A stretch of DNA of 22,355 bases from CAIXZV01 sp037446495 (GTDB lineage: Bacteria > Chloroflexota > Limnocylindria > Limnocylindrales > CSP1-4): positions 1 through 22,355 of the forward strand of contig JBBIIL010000048.1 of assembly GCA_037446495.1 (NCBI GenBank), written 5' to 3'. The notes beneath the pieces were generated by a model. The model made no database searches. It saw only the letters and a list, made by a program, of their open reading frames with translations, and was not told the origin of the DNA. Positions 1-7,448 of this stretch are shown one piece after another (positions within the stretch are counted from its first letter, which is position 1; each line of letters starts with the position of its first letter). The position numbers and the translations under genes were made by a program.

Positions 1-9
1 GCGGTTGGG

Positions 10-612
10 TCAGCCGACCGCCCGCCATCTCTGGCCGTCCCAGGTCCCGATGGCTCGCGCCGCGTCGGCGCCCTCGAGCGCTCGCTGTCGCGCCGCCGCC
101 GACGCGACCGTCTCGCCCCAGCCCGGCGGCACGAGCCCAGGCGCCAGTTCGCAGAGCGGCGCCAGCACGAACAGCCGGCGCCGCGCCTCCGGATGGGGGA
201 CGGTCAGCGGGAGTCCCGCCTTCGCGGGATCCGCACTCCGGCCGGCATCCAGTCGCTCCACCGAGACCGCGTGCCGGCCGAACACCAGCAGGTCCAGGTC
301 CACCTCGCGCGGGCCCCAGCGATGCCGCTGCTGCCGTCCGAACCCGCGCTCGAGGTCCTTGAGTAAAACCAGCAGCGCGGAGGCCGCAGCGTCGGCCGCA
401 GTGCCCGACCACACGGCAACGTCCAGCGCAACGACCGCGTTCCGGAAGTCCGGCTGGTCGAGCACCCCCACCGGCGTCGTCGAGTAGAGGCGCGACACAC
501 CGCGCACGTGGCGCCCCGGCAGCGCGTCGAGCGCGTGGACGGCCGCGGCCAGCGTTGCGGCCGCGTCGCCCACGTTCGCCCCGAGCCCGATGTACGCCCG
601 CACCCGACCCAC
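10..612 (-). CDS. folK: 2-amino-4-hydroxy-6-hydroxymethyldihydropteridine pyrophosphokinase (HPPK)
   Basis: HPPK transfers pyrophosphate from ATP to 6-hydroxymethyl-7,8-dihydropterin, a cytosolic step of folate synthesis. The 200-residue product opens with the family signature YIGLGANVGD (residues 7-16). It then has YSTTPVGV and the DQPDFRNAVV pterin-site segment (43-61), RWGPREVDLDLLVFG (98-112) with the paired metal-binding aspartates, and VPHPEARRRLFVLAPL (138-153). Start: GTG at 612 has GGGAGG nine bases upstream. A second in-frame GTG at 603 would remove three residues but sits too far from that ribosome site. The last ~40 residues, past the usual core, are an Ala/Arg-rich tail of unknown role. 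The gene is divergent from the gene at 646, with only 33 bases between the starts. No other folate gene is visible, so the rest of a folate cluster may lie beyond the left edge. The family call is secure; the exact start is likely. Confidence 0.93.
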   Translation of the reverse strand: MGRVRAYIGLGANVGDAAATLAAAVHALDALPGRHVRGVSRLYSTTPVGVLDQPDFRNAVVALDVAVWSGTAADAAASALLVLLKDLERGFGRQQRHRWGPREVDLDLLVFGRHAVSVERLDAGRSADPAKAGLPLTVPHPEARRRLFVLAPLCELAPGLVPPGWGETVASAAARQRALEGADAARAIGTWDGQRWRAVG

Positions 613-633
613 GGCGCGTCGCCTCCCGCTGGG

Positions 634-639
634 TAGACT
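634..639 (+). promoter_or_regulatory. -10-like hexamer TAGACT, possible leaderless start
   Basis: TAGACT fits TANNNT and ends six bases before the ATG at 646. A -10 element there would start transcription at or next to the ATG, giving a leaderless mRNA. No ribosome binding site is visible in the short space between, and no clear -35 is seen. Similar hexamers precede three other unit starts in the window. Confidence 0.45.
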
Positions 640-645
640 CCGGGC

Positions 646-1746
646 ATGCCCCCGGTCAGCGTGCTCATTCTCGCCCCGGCCGCGTCGCCCGCCGCCGGCC
701 CGCTCACGCAGGTCCTCGACGAGGCGCGCGCGGCGCTGGCCGAGCACCATCGGCGGGCATTCCTCGACGCGGGCGCTGCCGATGCCACGATCCGCCGCGA
801 GCCGCCCGACGATACCCCCTTCGGCGTCCGCCTCCGCCGCATCTCGGCCGAGACGCTGCCGGTGGGCGCCGTGGGCCTGGTGGTCCTGGGCGCGGCCTCG
901 ATCCCGCTCGCCACGCTGGCAGACCTGCGGGCGCTCCTCGCGGCCGCCGCGGCCGACGCACCGCAGGCCCTCGCCAACCAGCGCTATTCCGCCGACGCCG
1001 TGGCGCTGGCCCGCGCAGACCTCGTCCTGCCCACGGTTCCGGTGGACCTCGAATCGGACAACGCCCTGCCGCGGTGGCTCGCCGAGGTGGCTCGCATCCC
1101 TGTTGGGGACCTCGGTGCGCGCCGCCGCCTGGCGATGGACGTGGACTCCCCGCTTGACCTGCTCCTGCTCGGCGGGGCGCCTGGGCTGGTCCGGGCCGGC
1201 CTGCCGATGCCATCGCCCGCCGACGCCCAACGCGTGCGCCAGTGTCTCGCACGCCTTCGCGCCATCGCGCTGGACCCCGGCGCCGAGCTGCTCCTCGCCG
1301 GCCGACTCTCATCGGCCGACCTCCGCTGGGCCGAGCGGCACACGCGCTCGCGCACGCGTGCCTTGATCGAGGAGCGCGGCCTCCGCACCGCCGCCGCCGG
1401 TCCCCTGGTCGGTCGCCCCAACCGCCGTCCGCCTCGCACGGTGCTGGGCGAGCTGCTCGGGCGCGACGGTCCGGGCTCGCTCGGGCGGCACATCGCCGAA
1501 CTGGCGGACGGCGCGCTCTTGGACAGCCGCGTGCTGCTGGCCCACCGATCGGGCGCCAACGAGCGCGACTGGCCCTCCCCCGAGGACCGGTACGCGAGTG
1601 ACCTGCTCCTGGCCGACCGCGTCCGCGACCCGTGGCTGGCCGAACTGACCGCCGCCGCCGCCGACGCCCCCGTACCGATCCTCCTGGGCGGCCACGCGCT
1701 CGTCGGTCCGGGCGCCCGACTCGCCCTCGCCGCGAGGGACGCATGA
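646..1746 (+). CDS. Uncharacterised protein, faint MobA/CofC-type nucleotidyltransferase resemblance
   Basis: I do not recognise this 366-residue protein with certainty. It is soluble, Ala/Leu/Arg-rich, with no signal peptide or membrane helix. The N-terminal half has an alternating strand/helix look. It contains GLVVLGAASIPL followed by a DLRALLAA helix (about residues 82-105), and later MDVDSPLDLLLLG (about 165-177). That resembles the VDTPxDL motif ending many MobA/CofC-type nucleotidyltransferases. The usual N-terminal GGxSxRMG-type loop is not apparent, so an enzymatic role is doubtful. The C-terminal half ends with PVPILLGGHALVGPGARLAL. The stop overlaps the next start by four bases (ATGA), so it is translationally coupled to the MidA-like methyltransferase and may work with it. 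ATG 646 is the natural start, since a -10-like hexamer lies just upstream. Confidence 0.75.
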   Translation: MPPVSVLILAPAASPAAGPLTQVLDEARAALAEHHRRAFLDAGAADATIRREPPDDTPFGVRLRRISAETLPVGAVGLVVLGAASIPLATLADLRALLAAAAADAPQALANQRYSADAVALARADLVLPTVPVDLESDNALPRWLAEVARIPVGDLGARRRLAMDVDSPLDLLLLGGAPGLVRAGLPMPSPADAQRVRQCLARLRAIALDPGAELLLAGRLSSADLRWAERHTRSRTRALIEERGLRTAAAGPLVGRPNRRPPRTVLGELLGRDGPGSLGRHIAELADGALLDSRVLLAHRSGANERDWPSPEDRYASDLLLADRVRDPWLAELTAAAADAPVPILLGGHALVGPGARLALAARDA

Positions 1747-2951
1747 CCGGCGTACCCGGCTTCCGCATCGAGCCGCTTCCCGACCCCGAGGCGGTGGGCG
1801 AGGACGACGTCCTGGTCGAGGCACTGCGCGCCGAGATCCGCCGTGACGGCCCGATCTCGTTCGCCCGCTTCATGGCCCGTGCGCTCTACGAGCCCGGCCA
1901 CGGCTACTACCGCCGAGACGAGCCAGGCCCGGGTCGCGGCGGTGACTTCATCACGGCCCCCGAGGCGCATCCGATCTTCGGCGCAGCAGTCGGGCGGCTG
2001 GTGGCGCAGGCGTGGGATGCGCTGGGGCGGCCGGAACCGTTCACCGTCACCGAGCTGGGTTCTGGCACCGGCGCCATGGCCGCGGGCCTGCTCGGCGGCC
2101 TCCGCGACGACGCCAGCCCGCTGCTCGACGTGCTCCGCTACCGCCCGATCGAGGTGGAGCAGGCGCGGCTCGAGGCGCTGGGGACGCGCCTTGAGACCGA
2201 CGGCCTGGACAGGTGCCTGACCGACGAGGCCGCCCCGGGCGCATCGGCCGAGACCGGGGCGGTCGTCGCGAACGAGGTCGTGGACGCGCTGCCGGTCAAC
2301 CGGGTGGTCGGCCGCCCCGGCGGGCTGCGCGAGCTGTTGGTGGGCCTGGACGACCGGGGCGACTTCGCCGACGTGGAGTCCGAGCCCACGACGCCGCTCC
2401 TCGCGGAGCGCCTTGCCGCCGAGGGAGTGACGCTCGCCGACGGCCAGCGCACCGAGGTCTGCCTGGCGATCGACGACTGGCTGGCCGACGCCACCCGCCA
2501 CCTCGGGCGCGGGATCGTCGTCCTCATCGACTACGCGGACGAACCCGCCGCCCTCCACGGCCCGACCCGGCCCGCCGGCACCCTGCGCACATTCGCCCGC
2601 CACGCGGTGGGTGCGGACCCGTTCCGCCACGTCGGGCGGCAGGACCTGACCGCGACCGTGGACCTGGCCGCCATCCGAGCTGCCGCCACACGAGCCAACC
2701 TCGTCCCACTGGGCGAGACCACCGCCGGCGAGCTGCTGGCCGCCGCCGGCAACGACCTGCCCGGCCGGTACCTGCACCGCGATGGCGCCACGCTCCAGGA
2801 CGCGCTCACCCTGCGCTCGGCGCTCGCCCGCCTCCTCGACCCGCGCGGCCTCGGCGGGTTCAAGGTCCTCGTCCTCGGCCGCGGCATGCCGACTGACCTG
2901 CGCCTCGGCGCCCTCCGCCGGTTCGCCAGGCCGGGTGGGCCCATCCCCTGA
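1743..2951 (+). CDS. MidA/NDUFAF7-family SAM-dependent protein arginine methyltransferase (COG1565)
   Basis: A 402-residue class I methyltransferase. Diagnostic segments are FMARALYEPGHGYY (43-56), DFITAPEAHPIFG (68-80), the SAM-binding ELGSGTG (104-110), NEVVDALPVNRV and VLIDYADEP. This layout is that of COG1565 (PF02636), which includes human NDUFAF7 and Dictyostelium MidA. In eukaryotes NDUFAF7 symmetrically dimethylates an arginine of NDUFS2, the NuoD homologue, during complex I assembly. Here the gene lies 199 bases upstream of a nuo operon on the same strand, and the NuoD encoded there keeps the target arginine. That supports a complex I assembly role, although bacterial members have not been shown to do this as far as I know. 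Its ATG overlaps the upstream stop by four bases. The family is secure; the substrate is inferred. Confidence 0.9.
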   Translation: MTGVPGFRIEPLPDPEAVGEDDVLVEALRAEIRRDGPISFARFMARALYEPGHGYYRRDEPGPGRGGDFITAPEAHPIFGAAVGRLVAQAWDALGRPEPFTVTELGSGTGAMAAGLLGGLRDDASPLLDVLRYRPIEVEQARLEALGTRLETDGLDRCLTDEAAPGASAETGAVVANEVVDALPVNRVVGRPGGLRELLVGLDDRGDFADVESEPTTPLLAERLAAEGVTLADGQRTEVCLAIDDWLADATRHLGRGIVVLIDYADEPAALHGPTRPAGTLRTFARHAVGADPFRHVGRQDLTATVDLAAIRAAATRANLVPLGETTAGELLAAAGNDLPGRYLHRDGATLQDALTLRSALARLLDPRGLGGFKVLVLGRGMPTDLRLGALRRFARPGGPIP

Positions 2952-3030
2952 CGCAGGTCTTGCGGCGGATTTGAAAGGTCCGGGCGGCCCCCCAGGAGGA
3001 TCTCGACTCCCTCTCGGGGCGGCTTTCCGC

Positions 3031-3039
3031 TGGTAGAAT
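3031..3039 (+). promoter_or_regulatory. Extended -10 promoter of the nuo operon
   Basis: TGGTAGAAT is a good extended -10 (TGN followed by TAGAAT) in the only sizeable gap before nuoA. No convincing -35 lies 16-18 bases upstream, as expected if the TG extension compensates. Transcription from here would give a leader of roughly 105 bases before the nuoA GTG at 3151. The assignment is by eye. Confidence 0.5.
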
Positions 3040-3150
3040 GCCGATGCCGTGTGAGCCCGAATGCCCGCGCGCGCCCCAAGAACATGGCATCGCGAACGAG
3101 GGTCGGGAACCAGCAACCGGCACCGCCCCTCGTCCGACCTCGAGGACTCC

Positions 3151-3522
3151 GTGGACCAGAACCAGCTCGGCAACCTCTGGTACGTCGTCGGGTTCGTCAT
3201 CGCCGGCACGGGATTCGTGTTCGGGACGATCGGGCTCGCGTGGCTGATCACCCACCGGACCCGCGGCGACGAGCACAAGGGCTACCCGTACGAGTCGGGC
3301 ATCGACACCTTCGGTGACAGCCACGCCCGGTTCGGGATCTCGTTCTACATCTACGCCCTGATGTTCGTGGCCTTCGACATTGAGGTCGTGTTCATCTTCC
3401 TGTGGGCGCTCATCTTCCAGGACCTGCTGTTGAGCGGCTTCATCAGCATGCTGATCTTCGTGGCCATCCTGATGCTCGGCCTGGCCTACGCCTGGCGCAA
3501 GGGTGTGCTGTCGTGGCGATGA
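3151..3522 (+). CDS. nuoA: NADH-quinone oxidoreductase subunit A
   Basis: NuoA is a small subunit at the junction of the membrane and peripheral arms, next to the quinone channel. The 123-residue product has three membrane helices (about 9-31, 64-85 and 91-112). It carries the conserved loop KGYPYESGIDTFGD (42-55, the usual PYECG motif with Ser for Cys) and the acidic FDIEVVF in helix 2. Start: GTG 3151 has GAGGA just upstream and gives a normal family length. An in-frame ATG at 3061 would add 30 Arg/Pro-rich residues unlike any NuoA. It is the first gene of the operon and overlaps nuoB by four bases. Confidence 0.92.
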   Translation: MDQNQLGNLWYVVGFVIAGTGFVFGTIGLAWLITHRTRGDEHKGYPYESGIDTFGDSHARFGISFYIYALMFVAFDIEVVFIFLWALIFQDLLLSGFISMLIFVAILMLGLAYAWRKGVLSWR

Positions 3523-4250
3523 CCCCGGACGGCCCCGCCGACGCAGTCCGTGACGTCGCCGAGGACCAGGTCATCGGCGGCGACGCCGCCCTCGTCGCGG
3601 CCACGCCGGGCGACCTCAGCGCCCCGATCATCGTCCCCAACACCCTCTGGTCGTCCACCAACCCGGGCGCCTACCTGAGCACCGCGCCGGCGTTCACCCA
3701 CCTGCGCGAGCTCGAGGGGTCGGACCTCATGCTGTCGGACACCGCGCGCTGGGGTGCGCTCGAGGTGATCCCGACCAAGGCCGACCTGATTCTCGACCTC
3801 ATCCGGATGAACAGCCTGTGGCCGCTCCTGTCGGGGCTCGCCTGCTGCGCCATCGAGATGATGTCCGCTGCGACGTCCAAGAACGACATGGACCGCTGGG
3901 GCATGTTCCCGTTCCGCGCGAGCCCCCGGCAGGCGGACGTGCTGATCGTGGCGGGCACGCTGACCACCAAGATGGCGGGCCCGCTCGTGCGCCTGTGGGA
4001 GCAGATGCCGGAGCCCAAGTGGTGCGTGGCGATGGGCGACTGCACCTGCTCGGGCGGCCGCTACAAGCGCTCCTACTCCACCATCGAGGGCATCGACCGC
4101 GTCATGCCGGTGGACGTCTACGTCCCCGGCTGCCCGCCCCGCCCCGAGGGCCTGATCTACGGCATGATGAAGCTGGGCCAGCTCGTCAAGGAGCGCCGCG
4201 GCCACTGGGACGAGCACCGGATCGCCCCCAACGTGCCCCAGGACGTCTAG
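3519..4250 (+). CDS. nuoB: NADH-quinone oxidoreductase subunit B (N2 cluster subunit)
   Basis: NuoB carries cluster N2, the terminal [4Fe-4S] cluster that reduces quinone. All four expected ligands are present: the tandem Cys109-Cys110 in LACCAIEMM, Cys175 in MGDCTCSGG and Cys205 in VPGCPPRPEG. Cys177, two residues after a ligand, is extra. The RWGMFPFRASPRQADVLIVAG core is typical, although the first part of the usual YDxxRFG is changed. The product is 243 residues, with about 75 N-terminal residues beyond the usual start of homology. These include an acidic, probably flexible stretch (1-35) and a Trp/Pro-containing segment. ATG 3519 overlaps the nuoA stop by four bases; a GTG two codons earlier is an alternative. 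Two bases separate its stop from nuoC. Confidence 0.95.
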   Translation: MTPDGPADAVRDVAEDQVIGGDAALVAATPGDLSAPIIVPNTLWSSTNPGAYLSTAPAFTHLRELEGSDLMLSDTARWGALEVIPTKADLILDLIRMNSLWPLLSGLACCAIEMMSAATSKNDMDRWGMFPFRASPRQADVLIVAGTLTTKMAGPLVRLWEQMPEPKWCVAMGDCTCSGGRYKRSYSTIEGIDRVMPVDVYVPGCPPRPEGLIYGMMKLGQLVKERRGHWDEHRIAPNVPQDV

Positions 4251-4252
4251 CC

Positions 4253-4801
4253 GTGGACCGCACGCTCAAGTCCCGCCTCGAGGCAAAGCTGGCCGGCCGG
4301 CTGACCGGCCCCGTGCGCCAGCGCCAGGACCAGACCGAGATTCGCGTCAAGCCCGCGGACCTGATCGAGGTCATGCGCGTCCTGCACGACGACCCCGATC
4401 TCGAGTTCGTCATCCTCGCCGACCTCGCTGGCGTGGACACCGGCGACACGCTCCAGACGGTCTACCACCTGTGGTCGAACAAGACCCCGGACTGGTTGCG
4501 GATCATCGCCGAGGGCCTTCCCCGCGAGGACCCGCGCGTCCCCTCGATCACCGGCCTGTGGCCTGGCGCCGAGTGGAGCGAGCGCGAGGCGTACGACATG
4601 TTCGGCATCGTCTTCGAGGGCAACCGCGACCTGCGGCGCGTCTACATGCCGCCCGACTACGCGAGCTACCCGCTGCGCAAGGACTTCCACCTGCCCGACG
4701 ATTCGGCACGCGGTCCGGGCGGCGGCGTGCGCCACGTGGAGCAGCCCTATGCGCCCGTCCAGGGGACGGAGCACAGCATGCGCCGGACGGTGAAGGCGTG
4801 A
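4253..4801 (+). CDS. nuoC: NADH-quinone oxidoreductase subunit C (30-kDa subunit)
   Basis: NuoC is a cofactor-free structural subunit of the quinone (Q) module, packed against NuoD. The 182-residue protein has the family signature near its C-terminal third: EREAYDMFGIVFEGN (about 113-127), then RRVYMPPDYASYPLRKDF (about 131-148). The N-terminal half is the usual alpha/beta domain with DLEFVILADLAGVD. GTG 4253 lies two bases after the nuoB stop and fits the family length; longer in-frame starts run through nuoB. It is separate from nuoD, not fused as in enterobacteria, and overlaps it by four bases (GTGA). Confidence 0.94.
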   Translation: MDRTLKSRLEAKLAGRLTGPVRQRQDQTEIRVKPADLIEVMRVLHDDPDLEFVILADLAGVDTGDTLQTVYHLWSNKTPDWLRIIAEGLPREDPRVPSITGLWPGAEWSEREAYDMFGIVFEGNRDLRRVYMPPDYASYPLRKDFHLPDDSARGPGGGVRHVEQPYAPVQGTEHSMRRTVKA

Positions 4802-6039
4802 CCGCCCCCGCGCAGCCCGGCTTCCCGCAACAGTCCCAGGACGATCCGCGGGTGACGCTCGACGCCCAGATCGGCCAGTACGAGCCGGTCCCGCCGTACC
4901 CGCCGCGCACGGAGCGCGAGGCCGAGTTCTACACGCTCGGCGATGGCGAGATGTTCCTCAACATGGGCCCTCAGCACCCGTCCACGCACGGCGTGCTGCG
5001 CGTCGTGCTCAAGATCAGCGGCGAGAGGGTGGTGGACCTGGACCCGGTGCTCGGGTACCTGCACCGGGGCGTCGAGAAGCTGTGCGAGAACAGCGACTAC
5101 CACCACATCATCAGCCAGATCGACCCGCTCGAGTACGTGAGCTCGCTGTTCATGGAATGGGCGCCGGTGATGTCGTTCGAGAAGCTGCTCGACGTGCAGG
5201 TCCCGCGCCGCGCCGAGTACATCCGGGTCCTCACGGGAGAGCTGCTCCGCATCGCGAGCCACGCCCTGTTCCAGGGCTGGATGGCGCTGGACCTCGGCGG
5301 CCTCACGCCGATCCTCTACTCGTTCATCGAGCGCGACGAGATCGTCGAGGCGCTGGCGGCCCTGACCGGCCAGCGGATGCTGTTCAACTACTTCCGGGTC
5401 GGCGGCGTCAACGGCGACCTCAACCACGAGTTCCTGTCGCGCGTCGGCGACTGGATGAGCCGCGCACTCGTGCAGCACGAGGCGAACATCGGGCTCCTCA
5501 ACGAGAACGAGATCTTTGTCCGCCGGATGCGCGACATCGGCCGGGTGGACCGCGACATGGCGCTCCGCATGGGCGTGACCGGCCCCAACATCCGGGCCTC
5601 CGGCGTCCCGTTCGACGTCCGCCGCGCCCATCCGTACTCGGTGTACCCGGAGCTCGAGTTCAACGTGCCCGTGCGCGGGACCAAGAACGGCGGCGACTCG
5701 CTCGACCGCTACCTGCTCCGCCTCGACGAGGTGCGCGAGAGCATCCGGATCATCGACCAGTGCCTCCACGGAATGCCCGACGGGCCGGTCATGGCCCGCC
5801 TGCCGCGCCTGATGCGCCCGCGCCCCGGCCGCGCCTGGGCCGCCGTCGAGTCGCCTCGCGGCCTGTTCGGCACCTACGTCATCTCGGACGGGACTGACCA
5901 GCCGTTCCGGTTCCGGATCCACGACCCGTCGTTCGTCCACCTCCAGCTCGTCGGGATGCTGATGAAGGACAACCTCATCGCGGACACGATGGCCGTCATG
6001 GCGAGCCTCGACCCGGTCATGGGCGGGATCGACAAATGA
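4798..6039 (+). CDS. nuoD: NADH-quinone oxidoreductase subunit D (49-kDa subunit)
   Basis: NuoD forms the quinone-binding pocket with NuoB. The 413-residue product aligns closely with mitochondrial NDUFS2. The quinone headgroup ligands His64 (in GPQHPSTHGVLR) and Tyr113 (in LEYVSSL) are present, matching bovine His59 and Tyr108. Arg90, in YLHRGVEK, matches bovine Arg85, the arginine dimethylated by NDUFAF7. A MidA/NDUFAF7 homologue is encoded just before the operon. The N-terminal ~45 residues are Pro/Gln-rich and variable. The C-terminus, DPVMGGIDK, is the normal family end. Start GTG 4798 overlaps the nuoC stop by four bases, and its stop overlaps nuoH in the same way. It appears fully functional. 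Confidence 0.96.
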   Translation: MTAPAQPGFPQQSQDDPRVTLDAQIGQYEPVPPYPPRTEREAEFYTLGDGEMFLNMGPQHPSTHGVLRVVLKISGERVVDLDPVLGYLHRGVEKLCENSDYHHIISQIDPLEYVSSLFMEWAPVMSFEKLLDVQVPRRAEYIRVLTGELLRIASHALFQGWMALDLGGLTPILYSFIERDEIVEALAALTGQRMLFNYFRVGGVNGDLNHEFLSRVGDWMSRALVQHEANIGLLNENEIFVRRMRDIGRVDRDMALRMGVTGPNIRASGVPFDVRRAHPYSVYPELEFNVPVRGTKNGGDSLDRYLLRLDEVRESIRIIDQCLHGMPDGPVMARLPRLMRPRPGRAWAAVESPRGLFGTYVISDGTDQPFRFRIHDPSFVHLQLVGMLMKDNLIADTMAVMASLDPVMGGIDK

Positions 6040-7448
6040 CCGCGCTGAACCGCTCCCTGGGTCAGGTGACGACGGTCGGCAAGATCGTCATCCCGCTGCT
6101 GGTGCTCATCCTCGTGGTGGGGCCGCTGGCCACGGTGTTCCTGGCGACGGTCATCGGGCCGGGCGTCGTGAGCATCGTGAGCTCGAACCTGGGCATCTTC
6201 CGGTTCGTGCTCGCGATCACGGCCATCCTGGTGTTCAGCATCCCGGCCGCCTTCATCATCATCTACATGGAGCTCAAGGTCATCGCCTACATGAACCTCC
6301 GTGTAGGCCCCAACCGCGTGCTTCCCGCCGGTGCCGCCCACTCGGTGGTCGCGGGCCTGAAGGTGCTGTCCAAGGAGGACTTCAGTCCCAACGGCGCCGA
6401 CCGGCTGGTGTTCACCTGGGCGCCGGTGCTGGTGTTCCTGACCGCGGTGATGACCTTCATGGTCGTCCCGTTCGGCCCCGGGCTCGTGGGGGTGCCGCTC
6501 AACATCGGCCTGCTGTACCTGTTCGCGGTGGGCGGCATGACGGTGGTCGGACTGCTGCTCGCCGGCTGGTCGTCGTTCAACAAGTACTCGCTGCTCGGCG
6601 GCCTCCGCTCGGCGGCGCAGGTGGTCTCCTACGAGATCCCGCTCACGCTCTCGGTGGTGGGCCTGATCCTCCTCGCCGGCACGCTGTCGATCGACTCGAT
6701 CTCCCGCCAGCAGGCGGGCTGGGTGTGGGACTGGTTCGTGTTCCGCCAGCCGCTGGGCGCGCTGATCTTCTTCATCGCCGGCGTGGCCGAGGCCAACAGG
6801 ACCCCGTTCGACCTCACCGAGGCGGACTCGGAGATCGTGGCCGGCTTCGCCACCGAGTACTCGGGGATGCGGTTCGGCTTCCTGTTCTTCGCCGAGTACG
6901 TGAACGTGTTCATCATGTCGGCGCTGATCGTGACCCTGTTCTTCGGGGCCTGGAACGCGCCGGTGGACGTCAACGGGTTCCTGGCCTGGCTGGGCTCGGT
7001 GACCCACACGGCGATCGGCCCCATCGGCTCCGTCAACCTGGACCCCGGGCAGCTCGGCCTCGGCCTGCTGCTGGTGGTCGCCGTGGCGCCGCTGCTCGTC
7101 ACCCTCGCGCTGGCCGCGCCCTTCTACATGCGCAAGGACCACCTGCCGGCCTGGAAGGCGCTCGTGGTGGGCTTCGTCCTGTTCAACGTCCTGGTGATGG
7201 GCCTCCTGGGCCTGATCGCCTACGTGGACTGGGACTGGGTGGCCGGACTGGTCTGGTTCATGCTCAAGGCCTTCACCTTCGTGTTCGTCTTCGTCTGGAT
7301 GCGGGGCACGTTCCCGCGCGTGCGCATCGACCAGCTGATGGGCTTCGCCTGGAAGTGGCTGCTGCCCGCGGCGCTGCTCAACCTGTTCGTGACCGCCTTC
7401 GCGATCATCCTGATCGATTCGCTCCACAAGTCCGGGGTGATCCGATGA
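6036..7448 (+). CDS. nuoH: NADH-quinone oxidoreductase subunit H, enlarged
   Basis: NuoH anchors the peripheral arm in the membrane and forms the mouth of the quinone chamber. Family motifs are present: NLRVGPNRV (88-96 region), LLGGLRSAAQVVSYEIPL, AEANRTPFDLTEADSEIVAGF and the closing VWMRGTFPRVRIDQLM. At 470 residues it is much longer than the usual 320-420. There are two visible causes. One is an extra N-terminal hydrophobic helix (about 17-43) before the normal first helix. The other is about 80 extra residues between FFGAW (Trp306) and VWFMLKAF (Val406), which contain two further predicted membrane helices. The reading frame runs through both without interruption, so they are true extensions. 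ATG 6036 overlaps the nuoD stop by four bases. Confidence 0.94.
   Translation: MTALNRSLGQVTTVGKIVIPLLVLILVVGPLATVFLATVIGPGVVSIVSSNLGIFRFVLAITAILVFSIPAAFIIIYMELKVIAYMNLRVGPNRVLPAGAAHSVVAGLKVLSKEDFSPNGADRLVFTWAPVLVFLTAVMTFMVVPFGPGLVGVPLNIGLLYLFAVGGMTVVGLLLAGWSSFNKYSLLGGLRSAAQVVSYEIPLTLSVVGLILLAGTLSIDSISRQQAGWVWDWFVFRQPLGALIFFIAGVAEANRTPFDLTEADSEIVAGFATEYSGMRFGFLFFAEYVNVFIMSALIVTLFFGAWNAPVDVNGFLAWLGSVTHTAIGPIGSVNLDPGQLGLGLLLVVAVAPLLVTLALAAPFYMRKDHLPAWKALVVGFVLFNVLVMGLLGLIAYVDWDWVAGLVWFMLKAFTFVFVFVWMRGTFPRVRIDQLMGFAWKWLLPAALLNLFVTAFAIILIDSLHKSGVIR

Noticed and set aside
3061..3150. Extended N-terminus for nuoA from ATG 3061
   Set aside because: The added 30 residues are Arg/Pro-rich and absent from NuoA proteins. 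GTG 3151 has a better ribosome site and gives normal length.
3038..3247. Small open frame before nuoA starting within the TAGAAT hexamer
   Set aside because: It begins inside the -10 element and ends within nuoA in another frame, has no ribosome site, and its composition is not protein-like.
984..3278. Long minus-strand open frame (764 codons) opposite the methyltransferase region
   Set aside because: It is antisense to two well-supported genes, Arg/Gly/Pro-rich with no domain pattern. Such frames are expected at this GC content.
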